Shown here: positions 8,745 to 17,240 of the stretch, one piece after another
Layout: every line of letters starts with the position of its first letter
Numbering within the stretch: position 1 is the stretch's first letter
Assembly: GCF_019145495.1 (NCBI RefSeq)
Contig: NZ_JAHSTU010000004.1
Span: forward strand, 558,001 to 622,000
DNA: 64,000 bases
Direction of reading: 5' to 3'
From: Pseudomonas azerbaijanoccidentalis
GTDB taxonomy: Bacteria > Pseudomonadota > Gammaproteobacteria > Pseudomonadales > Pseudomonadaceae
Program-made: the position numbers and the translations under genes
Notes under the pieces: model-generated
Seen by the model: the letters and a program-made list of their open reading frames with translations, nothing else
Told to the model about the DNA's origin: nothing
Database searches by the model: none

Positions 8745-10795
8745 GTGCTCTGGATTTTCTGGTTGAACTGGGTACTGAAGAACTGCCACCCAAGGCCCTG
8801 AATACTCTGGCCGAGGCGTTCCTCGCCGGTATCGACAAGGGCCTGCAAGCTGCCGGCCTGAACTACGAGACCAAAACCGTGTATGCCGCGCCGCGCCGTC
8901 TGGCCGTGCTGATCACCGCTCTGGCCACCCAGCAGCCGGATCGCAGCATCAATCTCGATGGCCCGCCACGTCAGGCCGCGTTCGATGCCGAAGGCAACCC
9001 GACCCAAGCGGCACTGGGCTTTGCCAAGAAATGCGGCGTCGACCTGAGCGAAATCGATCAGAGCGGCCCGAAACTGCGCTACAGCCAAAGCATCGCCGGC
9101 AAGCCGACTTCGAGCCTGCTGCCGACCATCGTCGAAGATTCGCTGAACGACCTGCCGATCCCGAAACGCATGCGTTGGGGTGCACGCAAAGAAGAGTTCG
9201 TGCGTCCGACCCAATGGCTGGTGATGCTGCTCGGTGACCAGGTCATCGACTGCACCATCCTCGCCCAGAAGGCCGGCCGCGACTCCCGTGGCCACCGCTT
9301 CCATCACCCGGAAAACGTGCGCATCGGTTCGCCATCGAGCTACCTGTCTGACCTGCGTGCCGCTTATGTCCTGGCCGATGCCAATGAGCGTCGCGAAATC
9401 ATCAGCAAGCGCACCGAAGAACTGGCAACCCGTCAGGAAGGCACCGCGATCGTGCCACCGGACCTGCTCGACGAAGTGACCGCGCTGGTCGAATGGCCGG
9501 TGCCGCTGGTGTGCTCGTTCGAAGAGCGTTTCCTCGATGTGCCGCAAGAAGCCCTGATCACCACCATGCAGGACAACCAGAAATACTTCTGCCTGCTGGA
9601 TGCCGACGGCAAGTTGCTGCCACGTTTCATTACTGTGGCCAACATCGAAAGCAAAGACCCGCAGCAGATCATCGCCGGTAACGAGAAAGTGGTTCGCCCA
9701 CGCCTGACCGACGCCGAGTTCTTCTTCAAGCAAGACAAGAAGCAGAAACTCGAAGACTTCAACCTGCGCCTGCAAAACGTGGTGTTCCAGGAAAAACTCG
9801 GCAGCGTCTACGACAAGGCCGAACGTGTTTCCAAGCTGGCTGCGTACATCGCCGCGCGCATTGGCGGCAACGCTTCGTGGGCGGCTCGCGCAGGCTTGCT
9901 GTCCAAATGCGACCTGGCGACCGAAATGGTCGGCGAGTTCCCGGAGATGCAAGGTGTCGCCGGCTACTACTACGCCCTCAATGACGGAGAGCCGGAAGAC
10001 GTCGCACTGGCACTGAACGAGCAGTACATGCCACGCGGTGCTGGCGCTGAACTGCCTGCCACCCTGACCGGTGCGGCCGTCGCTATCGCCGACAAGCTCG
10101 ACACCCTGGTTGGTATCTTCGGTATCGGCATGCTGCCAACCGGCAGCAAAGACCCGTACGCCCTGCGTCGTGCAGCGCTGGGTGTGCTGCGCATCCTGAT
10201 CGAGAAAAAACTGGATCTGGACCTGAACGACGCCGTGGCTTTCGCCGTGACCGCGTTCGGTGCCAAGGTCAAGGCTGCCGGTCTGAACGAGTCGGTGCTG
10301 GAGTTCATCTTCGATCGTCTGCGTGCCCGTTATGAGGACGAAGGCGTCGACGTGGCGACCTACCTGTCGGTGCGTGCCCTGAAACCAGGCTCGGCCCTGG
10401 ACTTCGACCAGCGCGTGCAAGCCGTGCAGGCCTTCCGTCAATTGCCGGAAGCCGCGGCCCTGGCAGCGGTGAACAAGCGCGTATCGAACTTGCTGAGCAA
10501 GGTTGAGGGCTCCGTTCCGACCGTCGTCGAAGCCAAGTACTTCGACAACGCCAACGAGTTCTCTCTGTACTCGGCGATCCAGCAAGCCGACCAGGCTGTT
10601 CAGCCAATGGCTGCCGCCCGTCAGTACAGCGAGTCGCTGGCACGTCTGGCCGCCTTGCGCGAGCCGGTGGATGCGTTCTTCGAGGCGGTGATGGTCAACG
10701 CTGAAGATGCCAACGTTCGCGCCAACCGTTATGCGTTGCTGGCACGCCTGCGCGGCCTGTTCCTCGGCGTCGCTGACATTTCGCTGCTGGGCTAA
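8741..10795 (+). CDS. glyS: glycyl-tRNA synthetase beta subunit
   Basis: 684 aa, the family length. The beta chain carries tRNA recognition and is needed for activity of the alpha subunit. The N-terminus LVELGTEELPPKAL and the HHPENVRI and AGNEKVVRPRLTDAEFF blocks are diagnostic. The C-terminal DALR-like anticodon-binding region ends at residue 684 (VMVNAEDANVRANRYALLARLR). Translation is probably coupled to glyQ by the 4-bp overlap. gmhB starts 10 bp downstream. Confidence 0.97.
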   Translation: MSALDFLVELGTEELPPKALNTLAEAFLAGIDKGLQAAGLNYETKTVYAAPRRLAVLITALATQQPDRSINLDGPPRQAAFDAEGNPTQAALGFAKKCGVDLSEIDQSGPKLRYSQSIAGKPTSSLLPTIVEDSLNDLPIPKRMRWGARKEEFVRPTQWLVMLLGDQVIDCTILAQKAGRDSRGHRFHHPENVRIGSPSSYLSDLRAAYVLADANERREIISKRTEELATRQEGTAIVPPDLLDEVTALVEWPVPLVCSFEERFLDVPQEALITTMQDNQKYFCLLDADGKLLPRFITVANIESKDPQQIIAGNEKVVRPRLTDAEFFFKQDKKQKLEDFNLRLQNVVFQEKLGSVYDKAERVSKLAAYIAARIGGNASWAARAGLLSKCDLATEMVGEFPEMQGVAGYYYALNDGEPEDVALALNEQYMPRGAGAELPATLTGAAVAIADKLDTLVGIFGIGMLPTGSKDPYALRRAALGVLRILIEKKLDLDLNDAVAFAVTAFGAKVKAAGLNESVLEFIFDRLRARYEDEGVDVATYLSVRALKPGSALDFDQRVQAVQAFRQLPEAAALAAVNKRVSNLLSKVEGSVPTVVEAKYFDNANEFSLYSAIQQADQAVQPMAAARQYSESLARLAALREPVDAFFEAVMVNAEDANVRANRYALLARLRGLFLGVADISLLG

Positions 10796-10805
10796 GGGGC
10801 TGCTG

Positions 10806-11339
10806 TTGAAACTGCTGATTCTCGATCGGGACGGAGTGATCAATTACGACTCCGACGCTTACATCAAGTCGGTGGCGGAGTGGAATCCACTTCCCGGTTC
10901 GATCGAAGCCATCGCGCAGTTGAGCAAGGCCGGCTGGACGGTAGCAGTCGCTACCAACCAGTCGGGCATCGCTCGTGGCTACTACGACATCGCCACCCTG
11001 GATGCCATGCACGAGCGTTTACGCGCGCTGGTGGCAGAGCAGGGCGGTGAAGTCGGCCTGATCGTCTATTGCCCGCACGGGCCGGACGAAGGCTGCGATT
11101 GCCGCAAGCCGAAACCCGGGATGCTGAAAACCATCGCCGCTCATTACAACGTGTCGCTGACCAATCTCTGGTTCGTCGGCGACAGCCTTGGTGACCTGGA
11201 AGCCGCCAAAGCCGTCGATTCACAGCCAGTTTTGGTAAAGACCGGGAAAGGCGAAAAGACTTTGGGTAAAACCCTTCCGGTAGGCACATTGATTTTTGAC
11301 GATCTGGCGGCGATTGCCGCAGAACTTATCCACAATTAG
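10806..11339 (+). CDS. gmhB: D-glycero-beta-D-manno-heptose 1,7-bisphosphate 7-phosphatase
   Basis: 177 aa from a TTG start. It is an HAD-family phosphatase of LPS core heptose synthesis. The nucleophile motif is LDRDGVINYD near the N-terminus, followed by ATNQSGIARGYY. The zinc-binding cysteines lie in CPHGPDEGCDCRKPKPG, and FVGDSLGDLEAA carries the last acidic motif. The TTG at 10806 is chosen because KLLILDRDGV must directly follow the start and AAGGGG sits 6 bases upstream; the next ATG is far inside the domain. It is probably co-transcribed with glyQS. A DnaA box (11326-11334) overlaps its 3' end. Confidence 0.93.
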   Translation: MKLLILDRDGVINYDSDAYIKSVAEWNPLPGSIEAIAQLSKAGWTVAVATNQSGIARGYYDIATLDAMHERLRALVAEQGGEVGLIVYCPHGPDEGCDCRKPKPGMLKTIAAHYNVSLTNLWFVGDSLGDLEAAKAVDSQPVLVKTGKGEKTLGKTLPVGTLIFDDLAAIAAELIHN

Positions 11340-11423
11340 AGTGCTTCTGAAATTTCCTGATAAAGGATTGATCAGGAGTGCGCTTTATACAGGCGGGTGT
11401 TGCCCGCAACGGTAAACGTCACC

Positions 11424-12203
11424 ATGTCGATATTGCAGGCCATCAGAACCTTTCTCTTTTACCTGCTGCTGGGCACCAGCTCTTTGCTGTGGTGCAGCCT
11501 GAGTTTTTTCATCGCGCCCTTTTTGCCGTTCAAGGCGCGTTATCGCTTCATCAACGTCTATTGGTGCCGCTGCGCCTTGTGGTTGAGCAAGGTGTTCCTG
11601 GGAATTCGCTACGAAGTGAAGGGCGCGCAAAATGTGCCGGATCGCCCGTGCGTGATTCAGTCGAACCACCAAAGTACCTGGGAGACGTTTTTTCTCTCCG
11701 CTTATTTCTCACCGCTGAGCCAGGTGCTCAAGCGTGAACTGCTCTATGTGCCGTTCTTCGGTTGGGCCATGGCCATGCTGCGTCCGATCGCCATCGACCG
11801 TGACAACCCGAAAGCCGCGCTCAAGCACGTAGCCAAAAAGGGCGACGAGCTGCTCAAGGACAACGTCTGGGTGCTGATCTTCCCCGAAGGCACACGCGTC
11901 CCTTACGGCACCATTGGCAAATTCTCCCGGGGTGGGACTGCATTGGCAGTCAACGCCGAACTACCGGTACTGCCGATTGCGCATAACGCCGGCAAGTTCT
12001 GGCCGAAAAGCGGTTGGGCGAAAAAACCGGGGGTGATCACCGTGATCATCGGCGAGCCAATGTACGCCGAAGGCAGCGGACCGCGCGCCATCGCTGATTT
12101 GAACGATCGGGTGCAAGCCTGGAACGAGCAGATGCAGCGCGAAATGGGCTCGCTGCCACCAACGCCGAAAGCACCGGTTTCCACGGACTCGGTGGCTGTC
12201 TGA
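11424..12203 (+). CDS. plsC: 1-acyl-sn-glycerol-3-phosphate acyltransferase
   Basis: 259 aa. It makes phosphatidic acid from lysophosphatidic acid at the inner membrane. Two hydrophobic segments span about residues 5-35. The acyltransferase block I is NHQSTWE (H-x4-E, a common variant of the H-x4-D motif) near residue 80. The glycerolphosphate-binding FPEGTR motif lies near 155, and the final PVLPIAHNAG block is present. It sits in the same place as the plsC homologue near gmhB in P. aeruginosa. The C-terminal tail past about residue 235 is proline-rich and variable. Confidence 0.93.
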   Translation: MSILQAIRTFLFYLLLGTSSLLWCSLSFFIAPFLPFKARYRFINVYWCRCALWLSKVFLGIRYEVKGAQNVPDRPCVIQSNHQSTWETFFLSAYFSPLSQVLKRELLYVPFFGWAMAMLRPIAIDRDNPKAALKHVAKKGDELLKDNVWVLIFPEGTRVPYGTIGKFSRGGTALAVNAELPVLPIAHNAGKFWPKSGWAKKPGVITVIIGEPMYAEGSGPRAIADLNDRVQAWNEQMQREMGSLPPTPKAPVSTDSVAV

Positions 12204-12374
12204 GATTCTGTGGATAAGCTGTGTACCATTTTCTTTAAAAGCGTCGTTAATCCTTAGTAACCTCATGATTTTATTGCATATTTTAAAAAATGATAAAAAT
12301 CATGAAATCGTGCATAAGTTTTTTTCGGACGCAAAAAAACCGGCTGATATAGCCGGTTTTTTTATGCCCGTCAT
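12204..12374. other. AT-rich convergent gap with inverted repeat
   Basis: This 171-bp gap between plsC and the sensor kinase is much richer in A and T than its surroundings. It holds a DnaA box (12209-12217), an inverted repeat with arms CATGATTTT (12264-12272) and AAAATCATG (12296-12304), and a terminator at its right end. No gene is visible. Confidence 0.6.
12333..12364. terminator. bidirectional terminator between plsC and the sensor kinase
   Basis: The stem AAAACCGGCT / AGCCGGTTTT has loop GATAT and is flanked by A and T runs. It can serve transcripts from both convergent genes. Confidence 0.9.
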
Positions 12375-13907
12375 TCACTCCTCCAACAGCGGGAAATCGA
12401 GCCGGAAACACGTGCCTTCGCCCACCACGCTGGAGCATTCGATTCGCCCGCCATGGCGATCGACAACGGCCTTTACCATCGATAAACCCAAGCCCACTCC
12501 GTCAATCCCCTGCGCGGACGAGAAACGCCGATACTGACTGAACAGCTCGGGCAACTCCTCGGCGGCAATGCCTTTGCCTTGATCGATGAGCTCACAGGTC
12601 AACCAATCGCCGTTGTGCCTGACCTGCAAACTGACACGCGAACCCGCAGCACTGTATTTGATCGCATTCTCCAAAAGATTGAACAATGCTCGGGTCAACA
12701 ATGCCTGATCCGCCATCAGCAGACTTTCCTGAGCCTCATCTTCCACCTGTTGCACCAACTGGATCTGCTTTTGCTGGGCTAGTGGCAGCGCTTGATCGAA
12801 CACGTCCAGTACCAGCATCGCAAACAGGCTGGGTTGAAAGTGATAGGCGTCAGACTCAGCCTTGGCCAGTTGCACGAACCCACCGGTCAGATCCAGAGCC
12901 CGGCGCACCTGCAGCTCGATCTGATTGAAGAGTTGTGTGTCACCGCCCACTTGATGACGGTGCACATCCAGCAGCGCGAGGATGGCTGAATGCGGTGCCC
13001 GCAAATCGTGGGACAGGAAGCGCAACATCACGGCCCGCTGCTCTTGCGCTTCGCGCTCGATACTCAGGTCCGTCAGGTTCCAAAGCCAACCGGCGGGGGT
13101 TTCGCCGTCTACCGGTAACAGCGCAGCGCGTTCCAGCCGCAGGCTGCGTTCTTTGACGTCGCGAAACTCCAACATCGGCAATGTGGATAAATGCGAGGCC
13201 GGACTATGGCTCATCCCCGGGTAGCCGAGCTGTACCAACTGTTCGAGCACACCACCACCCACCAAGCTTCCCCCAAACAGCTCCCGGGCTTTGCGGTTAC
13301 TGAGCAAAATCTGTCCGCTGGGATCACTGATCAATGTGGCGACAGGCAGATATTCCAGCCCATCAGCGATGAAACGGTGGGTATCGCGGGTTCGGCTCAC
13401 GGCTTGTTCCAGTGCCATGACTTGCTTCTGCAAACGATCCCCGCTTGGGAAGTCGGTGCGACGGCGTTCCGGAAACACTTTCGGCTCGCTGTCCAGGCGT
13501 GCAAGTTCCCAACCGAAATAAGTCAGTACTACACTCAGACGTCGCCAGTTCCAGATCAGATAAGCCAACAGCATGCTGAGCAGGGCCGGCGTCGGCGACC
13601 ACCATTTGCTCCACTCGGCGAGGCCGGCACTCGCCAACAACGCACACAGCATGCCAAGCAACGTCAGCCAAAGCGCCAGACGCGGACGCCACAGCAGCAG
13701 ACCGAGCACACTGGTAACCAGGCCAACCGACAATAGCGCGCTCAAGCCGGGCGATGCATCGTTCAGGTTCATCTGAAGCCGATAGGACAACAGTGCAGTC
13801 AGCGGCAGGAGCACTAGACTGATCCAAACCCACTGACGCACCAATTGCCGAAACAATCGCTCAACCTGACTAGGCTCACGATTCTCCTGAGGGCGTGGGC
13901 TATTCAT
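12375..13907 (-). CDS. membrane sensor histidine kinase
   Basis: 510 aa. Four hydrophobic segments lie at about residues 25-43, 56-73, 77-97 and 104-121. A PAS-like stretch (about 180-290) precedes the dimerisation domain with the phosphorylated histidine in FLSHDLRAP (H300). The ATPase domain shows N box NLLENAIKYS (N414), G1 DQGKGIA (442-448) and G2 GVGLGLS (470-476). It is divergent from the response regulator gene at 14039, so the two probably form a pair. The membrane part and following linker resemble the C-terminal half of CHASE2 kinases, but no CHASE2 sensor domain is present. The signal is unknown. Confidence 0.9.
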   Translation of the reverse strand: MNSPRPQENREPSQVERLFRQLVRQWVWISLVLLPLTALLSYRLQMNLNDASPGLSALLSVGLVTSVLGLLLWRPRLALWLTLLGMLCALLASAGLAEWSKWWSPTPALLSMLLAYLIWNWRRLSVVLTYFGWELARLDSEPKVFPERRRTDFPSGDRLQKQVMALEQAVSRTRDTHRFIADGLEYLPVATLISDPSGQILLSNRKARELFGGSLVGGGVLEQLVQLGYPGMSHSPASHLSTLPMLEFRDVKERSLRLERAALLPVDGETPAGWLWNLTDLSIEREAQEQRAVMLRFLSHDLRAPHSAILALLDVHRHQVGGDTQLFNQIELQVRRALDLTGGFVQLAKAESDAYHFQPSLFAMLVLDVFDQALPLAQQKQIQLVQQVEDEAQESLLMADQALLTRALFNLLENAIKYSAAGSRVSLQVRHNGDWLTCELIDQGKGIAAEELPELFSQYRRFSSAQGIDGVGLGLSMVKAVVDRHGGRIECSSVVGEGTCFRLDFPLLEE

Positions 13908-14038
13908 GGCGAAAAGGGCAGGGCGGGGTGAATGGTTTCATAGATCTCCGATCTGAGAACCTTGATCCAAGAATCATAGCGGACGTCCACAACGGCGGAC
14001 CGCTTACTTTAACGGCCCCGTGCAAGGAACCTGCGCGT
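13908..14038. promoter_or_regulatory. divergent control region of the two-component pair
   Basis: 131 bp lie between the kinase start (13907) and the regulator start (14039). Promoters for both directions must lie here or close by. I see no clear -35/-10 pair or a strong repeat that would mark the operator. Confidence 0.4.
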
Positions 14039-14755
14039 ATGCGTGTTGCGATACTGGACGATGAGCCCGCCGAATTGCGCCGGGTCGAACAAACCCTTCA
14101 GCAAATGGCGGATGCTGCTGAGCAGCCTTGGTCATTGCACAGCTTCGAACGCGGGGAAGACCTGCTGCGGCAACTGCGCCGGGAAACGTTCGACTTGCTG
14201 ATCCTCGACTGGCAACTGCCGGATGTTAGCGGTTTAGAGGTGCTGCGCTGGTCCCGGGAACACATGGAAGCGCCTCCGGCCGCCATCATGCTCACCAGCC
14301 GTGACGGCGAAAACGATATCGTCCAGGCCCTGAATGCCGGCGCCGACGACTACGTCAGCAAACCGTTTCGACCCAATGAACTGAAAGCCCGGGTGGGTGC
14401 GGTATTGCGTCGGCACAGCCAGCAGCGATCAGCGTCAGAAGCGTTGAGCTTCAACGACCTGGTATTCGACGATGCCGAACTGACCGTCACGCGAGATGGC
14501 AAACCCATTGCAATGACCGAACGCGAGTATCGCCTGGCCCACTGTCTGTTCAGCAACCTGGGGCGCCCGCTGTCGCGAGACTATTTGTATGAACGCTTCT
14601 GGCCCCATGAAGAGATGTCCTCATCGCGCCCGCTGGACACCCACATCTATCGCCTGCGTAACAAGCTCGGGCTGACAGCGGATCGCGGCTGGCAGTTGCT
14701 GACGATATATGGGTACGGGTATCGGTTGGAGAGTGTGGCGCCGGCAGCCGAGTAA
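14039..14755 (+). CDS. OmpR-family response regulator
   Basis: 238 aa. The receiver domain (1-120) has the acidic pair D7/D8, the phospho-acceptor D57 (LLILDWQLPD), T86 and K108 (VSKPF). The C-terminal winged-helix DNA-binding domain (about 130-232) has the typical MTEREYRLAHCLF, RPLSRDYLYERF and DTHIYRLRNKLG blocks. The ATG at 14039 starts directly at MRVAILDDE; upstream in-frame sequence is not domain-like. It is probably phosphorylated by the divergent kinase. Target genes are unknown. It is followed by a strong terminator. Confidence 0.93.
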   Translation: MRVAILDDEPAELRRVEQTLQQMADAAEQPWSLHSFERGEDLLRQLRRETFDLLILDWQLPDVSGLEVLRWSREHMEAPPAAIMLTSRDGENDIVQALNAGADDYVSKPFRPNELKARVGAVLRRHSQQRSASEALSFNDLVFDDAELTVTRDGKPIAMTEREYRLAHCLFSNLGRPLSRDYLYERFWPHEEMSSSRPLDTHIYRLRNKLGLTADRGWQLLTIYGYGYRLESVAPAAE

Positions 14756-14767
14756 ATCGCAGGGAAT

Positions 14768-14799
14768 AAAAAAGGCCAACGCAAATGCGTTGGCCTTTT
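14768..14799. terminator. bidirectional terminator between response regulator and gyrB
   Basis: A perfect 14-bp stem (AAAAGGCCAACGCA / TGCGTTGGCCTTTT) with a 2-base loop serves the convergent response-regulator and gyrB transcripts. Confidence 0.93.
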
Positions 14800-14817
14800 C
14801 GTTGGCACCGACCGGGA

Positions 14818-17235
14818 TCAGAAGTCCAGGTTGGATACTGCCAGGGCGTTGCTTTCGATGAAGTCACGACGTGGTTCGACCGCATCACCCATCAGGGTGT
14901 TGAAGATCTGGTCCGCGCCAATGGCGTCTTCGATGGTCACTTTGAGCATCCGGCGTACGCTTGGGTCCATGGTGGTTTCCCACAGCTGATCCGGGTTCAT
15001 CTCACCCAGACCTTTGTATCGCTGGATGGTGTGACGCTTGGTGCTTTCAGCCATCAGCCAGTCCAGCGCTTCCTTGAACTCGGTGACCGCCTTGCGACGC
15101 TCGCCACGCTGGATGTACGCGCCGTCGTCCAGCAGGGTGCTCAGTTGCGCCCCCAGGGAAACAACGGTTTTGTAATCGTTGCTGCCGAAGAAGTCGCGGT
15201 TGAACGTGACGTAGTTCGACAAACCGTGGGAGATCAGTTCAACTTCTGGCAGCCACACGCCACGCTCGCGGTCTTCACGCAGGCTGGCCTTGTAGACCAG
15301 GCCCGACTTCTCGACGGTGCGCAGACGGACTTCGTACTGAGCCAGCCAATCCTGCATCGCTGCGTGATCGGACAGTTGCTCCAGGCTGACAGCCGGCAAG
15401 TAGATGAAGTGCTCGGTCAGTTCCTGCGGGTACAGGCGCGACAGACGCTTAAGAGTCTTCATGACCAGACGGAAGTCATTCACCAGACGCTCAAGGGCTT
15501 CACCGGAGATGCCCGGCGCTTCTTCGTTGAGGTGCAGGCTCGCATCTTCCAGGGCCGACTGCGTCATGTACTCTTCCATGGCGTCGTCGTCTTTGATGTA
15601 TTGCTCTTGCTTGCCTTTCTTGACCTTGTACAACGGCGGCTGAGCGATGTAGATATAGCCACGCTCGATCAGCTCCGGCAACTGACGGAAGAAGAAGGTC
15701 AGCAGCAGGGTACGAATGTGCGAACCGTCGACGTCAGCATCGGTCATGATGATGATGTTGTGATAGCGCAACTTGTCGATGTTGTACTCTTCGCGGCCGA
15801 TGCCGCAACCCAGCGCGGTGATCAAGGTGCCCACTTCCTGGGAAGAGATCATCTTGTCGAAACGTGCTTTCTCGACGTTCAGGATCTTACCCTTGAGGGG
15901 CAGAATTGCCTGAGTCTTGCGGTTACGTCCCTGCTTGGCGGAACCGCCAGCAGAGTCACCTTCCACGAGGTACAGTTCGGACAGGGCAGGGTCTTTTTCC
16001 TGGCAGTCCGCCAGTTTGCCCGGCAGGCCGGCGATGTCCAGCGCGCCTTTGCGTCGAGTCATCTCACGGGCCTTGCGCGCCGCTTCACGGGCACGGGCGG
16101 CGTCGATCATCTTGCCGACAACCAGCTTGGCTTCGTTCGGGTTTTCCAGCAGGAAGTCCGAGAAGTACTTGCCCATTTCCTGTTCAACCGCGGTCTTCAC
16201 TTCAGAAGAAACCAGCTTGTCTTTGGTCTGGGAGCTGAACTTCGGATCTGGAACCTTCACCGAGATAATCGCGGTCAGGCCTTCGCGGGCATCGTCACCG
16301 GTGGTGGCGACTTTGTGCTTCTTCGCCAGGCCTTCGGCTTCGATGTAGGTGTTCAGGTTACGCGTCAGTGCGGAACGGAAACCCACCAGGTGAGTACCGC
16401 CATCGCGCTGTGGAATGTTGTTGGTGAAGCACAACAGGTTCTCGTTGAAGCTGTCGTTCCACTGCAGGGCGATTTCTACGCCGATGCCGTCTTCGCGCTG
16501 AATGTTGAAGTGGAACACCTGGTTGACCGGGGTCTTGTTGGTGTTCAGGTATTCAACGAACGCACGCAGGCCGCCTTCGTATTTGAACAGTTCTTCCTTG
16601 CCGCTGCGCTCATCCTTGAGGACGATGCCGACACCGGAGTTGAGGAAGGACAGTTCACGAATCCGCTTGGCCAGGATGTCCCAGCTGAAGTGGATGTTCT
16701 TGAAGGTTTCACTGGAAGCCTTGAAGTGGATCTGCGTACCGGTGGTTTCTGAATCGCCAACGATTTTCATCGGCTCTTGCGGAACGCCGTGAACGTAAGT
16801 CTGTTCCCAGATCTTGCCGCTGCGGCGAACGGTCAGAATCAACTCTTCAGACAAGGCGTTCACAACCGAAACACCTACACCGTGCAGACCGCCGGATACT
16901 TTGTAGGAGTTATCGTCGAACTTACCGCCGGCGTGCAGTACGGTCATGATGACCTCAGCTGCCGAAACGCCTTCTTCTTTATGCACGTCTACCGGGATGC
17001 CACGGCCGTTGTCTTTAACGGTGATGGATTCGTCCGGGTGAATGATGATGCTGATGTCGTCGCAGTGGCCGGCGAGCGCTTCGTCGATCGAGTTATCGAC
17101 CACCTCGAACACCATGTGGTGCAGACCGCTGCCATCGTCGGTGTCACCAATGTACATACCGGGACGTTTGCGTACGGCATCCAGGCCTTTCAGCACTTTA
17201 ATGCTCGTTGAGTCGTACGTATTTTCTTCGCTCAA
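14818..17235 (-). CDS. gyrB: DNA gyrase subunit B
   Basis: 805 aa. It is the ATPase subunit that introduces negative supercoils with GyrA. The GHKL ATPase domain has VVDNSIDEAL, DNGRGIPVD and GGLHGVGVSVVNALS. The TOPRIM domain has EGDSAGGSAKQGRNR and DADVDGSHIRTL. The long C-terminal insert typical of proteobacterial GyrB is present. I chose the TTG at 17235 because it gives the conserved SEENTYDSTSIKVLKGLDAVRKR N-terminus and has GGGAG 8 bases upstream; no in-frame ATG exists without running into recF. It is last in the dnaA-dnaN-recF-gyrB operon, 5 bp after recF. Confidence 0.97.
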   Translation of the reverse strand: MSEENTYDSTSIKVLKGLDAVRKRPGMYIGDTDDGSGLHHMVFEVVDNSIDEALAGHCDDISIIIHPDESITVKDNGRGIPVDVHKEEGVSAAEVIMTVLHAGGKFDDNSYKVSGGLHGVGVSVVNALSEELILTVRRSGKIWEQTYVHGVPQEPMKIVGDSETTGTQIHFKASSETFKNIHFSWDILAKRIRELSFLNSGVGIVLKDERSGKEELFKYEGGLRAFVEYLNTNKTPVNQVFHFNIQREDGIGVEIALQWNDSFNENLLCFTNNIPQRDGGTHLVGFRSALTRNLNTYIEAEGLAKKHKVATTGDDAREGLTAIISVKVPDPKFSSQTKDKLVSSEVKTAVEQEMGKYFSDFLLENPNEAKLVVGKMIDAARAREAARKAREMTRRKGALDIAGLPGKLADCQEKDPALSELYLVEGDSAGGSAKQGRNRKTQAILPLKGKILNVEKARFDKMISSQEVGTLITALGCGIGREEYNIDKLRYHNIIIMTDADVDGSHIRTLLLTFFFRQLPELIERGYIYIAQPPLYKVKKGKQEQYIKDDDAMEEYMTQSALEDASLHLNEEAPGISGEALERLVNDFRLVMKTLKRLSRLYPQELTEHFIYLPAVSLEQLSDHAAMQDWLAQYEVRLRTVEKSGLVYKASLREDRERGVWLPEVELISHGLSNYVTFNRDFFGSNDYKTVVSLGAQLSTLLDDGAYIQRGERRKAVTEFKEALDWLMAESTKRHTIQRYKGLGEMNPDQLWETTMDPSVRRMLKVTIEDAIGADQIFNTLMGDAVEPRRDFIESNALAVSNLDF

Positions 17236-17240
17236 TGCCT

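Noticed and set aside
8654..10843. 729-aa open frame opposite glyS
   Set aside because: Antisense of a strongly supported gene; no start signal or domain.
14785..16752. 655-aa open frame opposite gyrB
   Set aside because: It is the antisense shadow of gyrB, a GC-rich gene that leaves long open frames on the other strand. It has no ribosome site and no recognisable domain.
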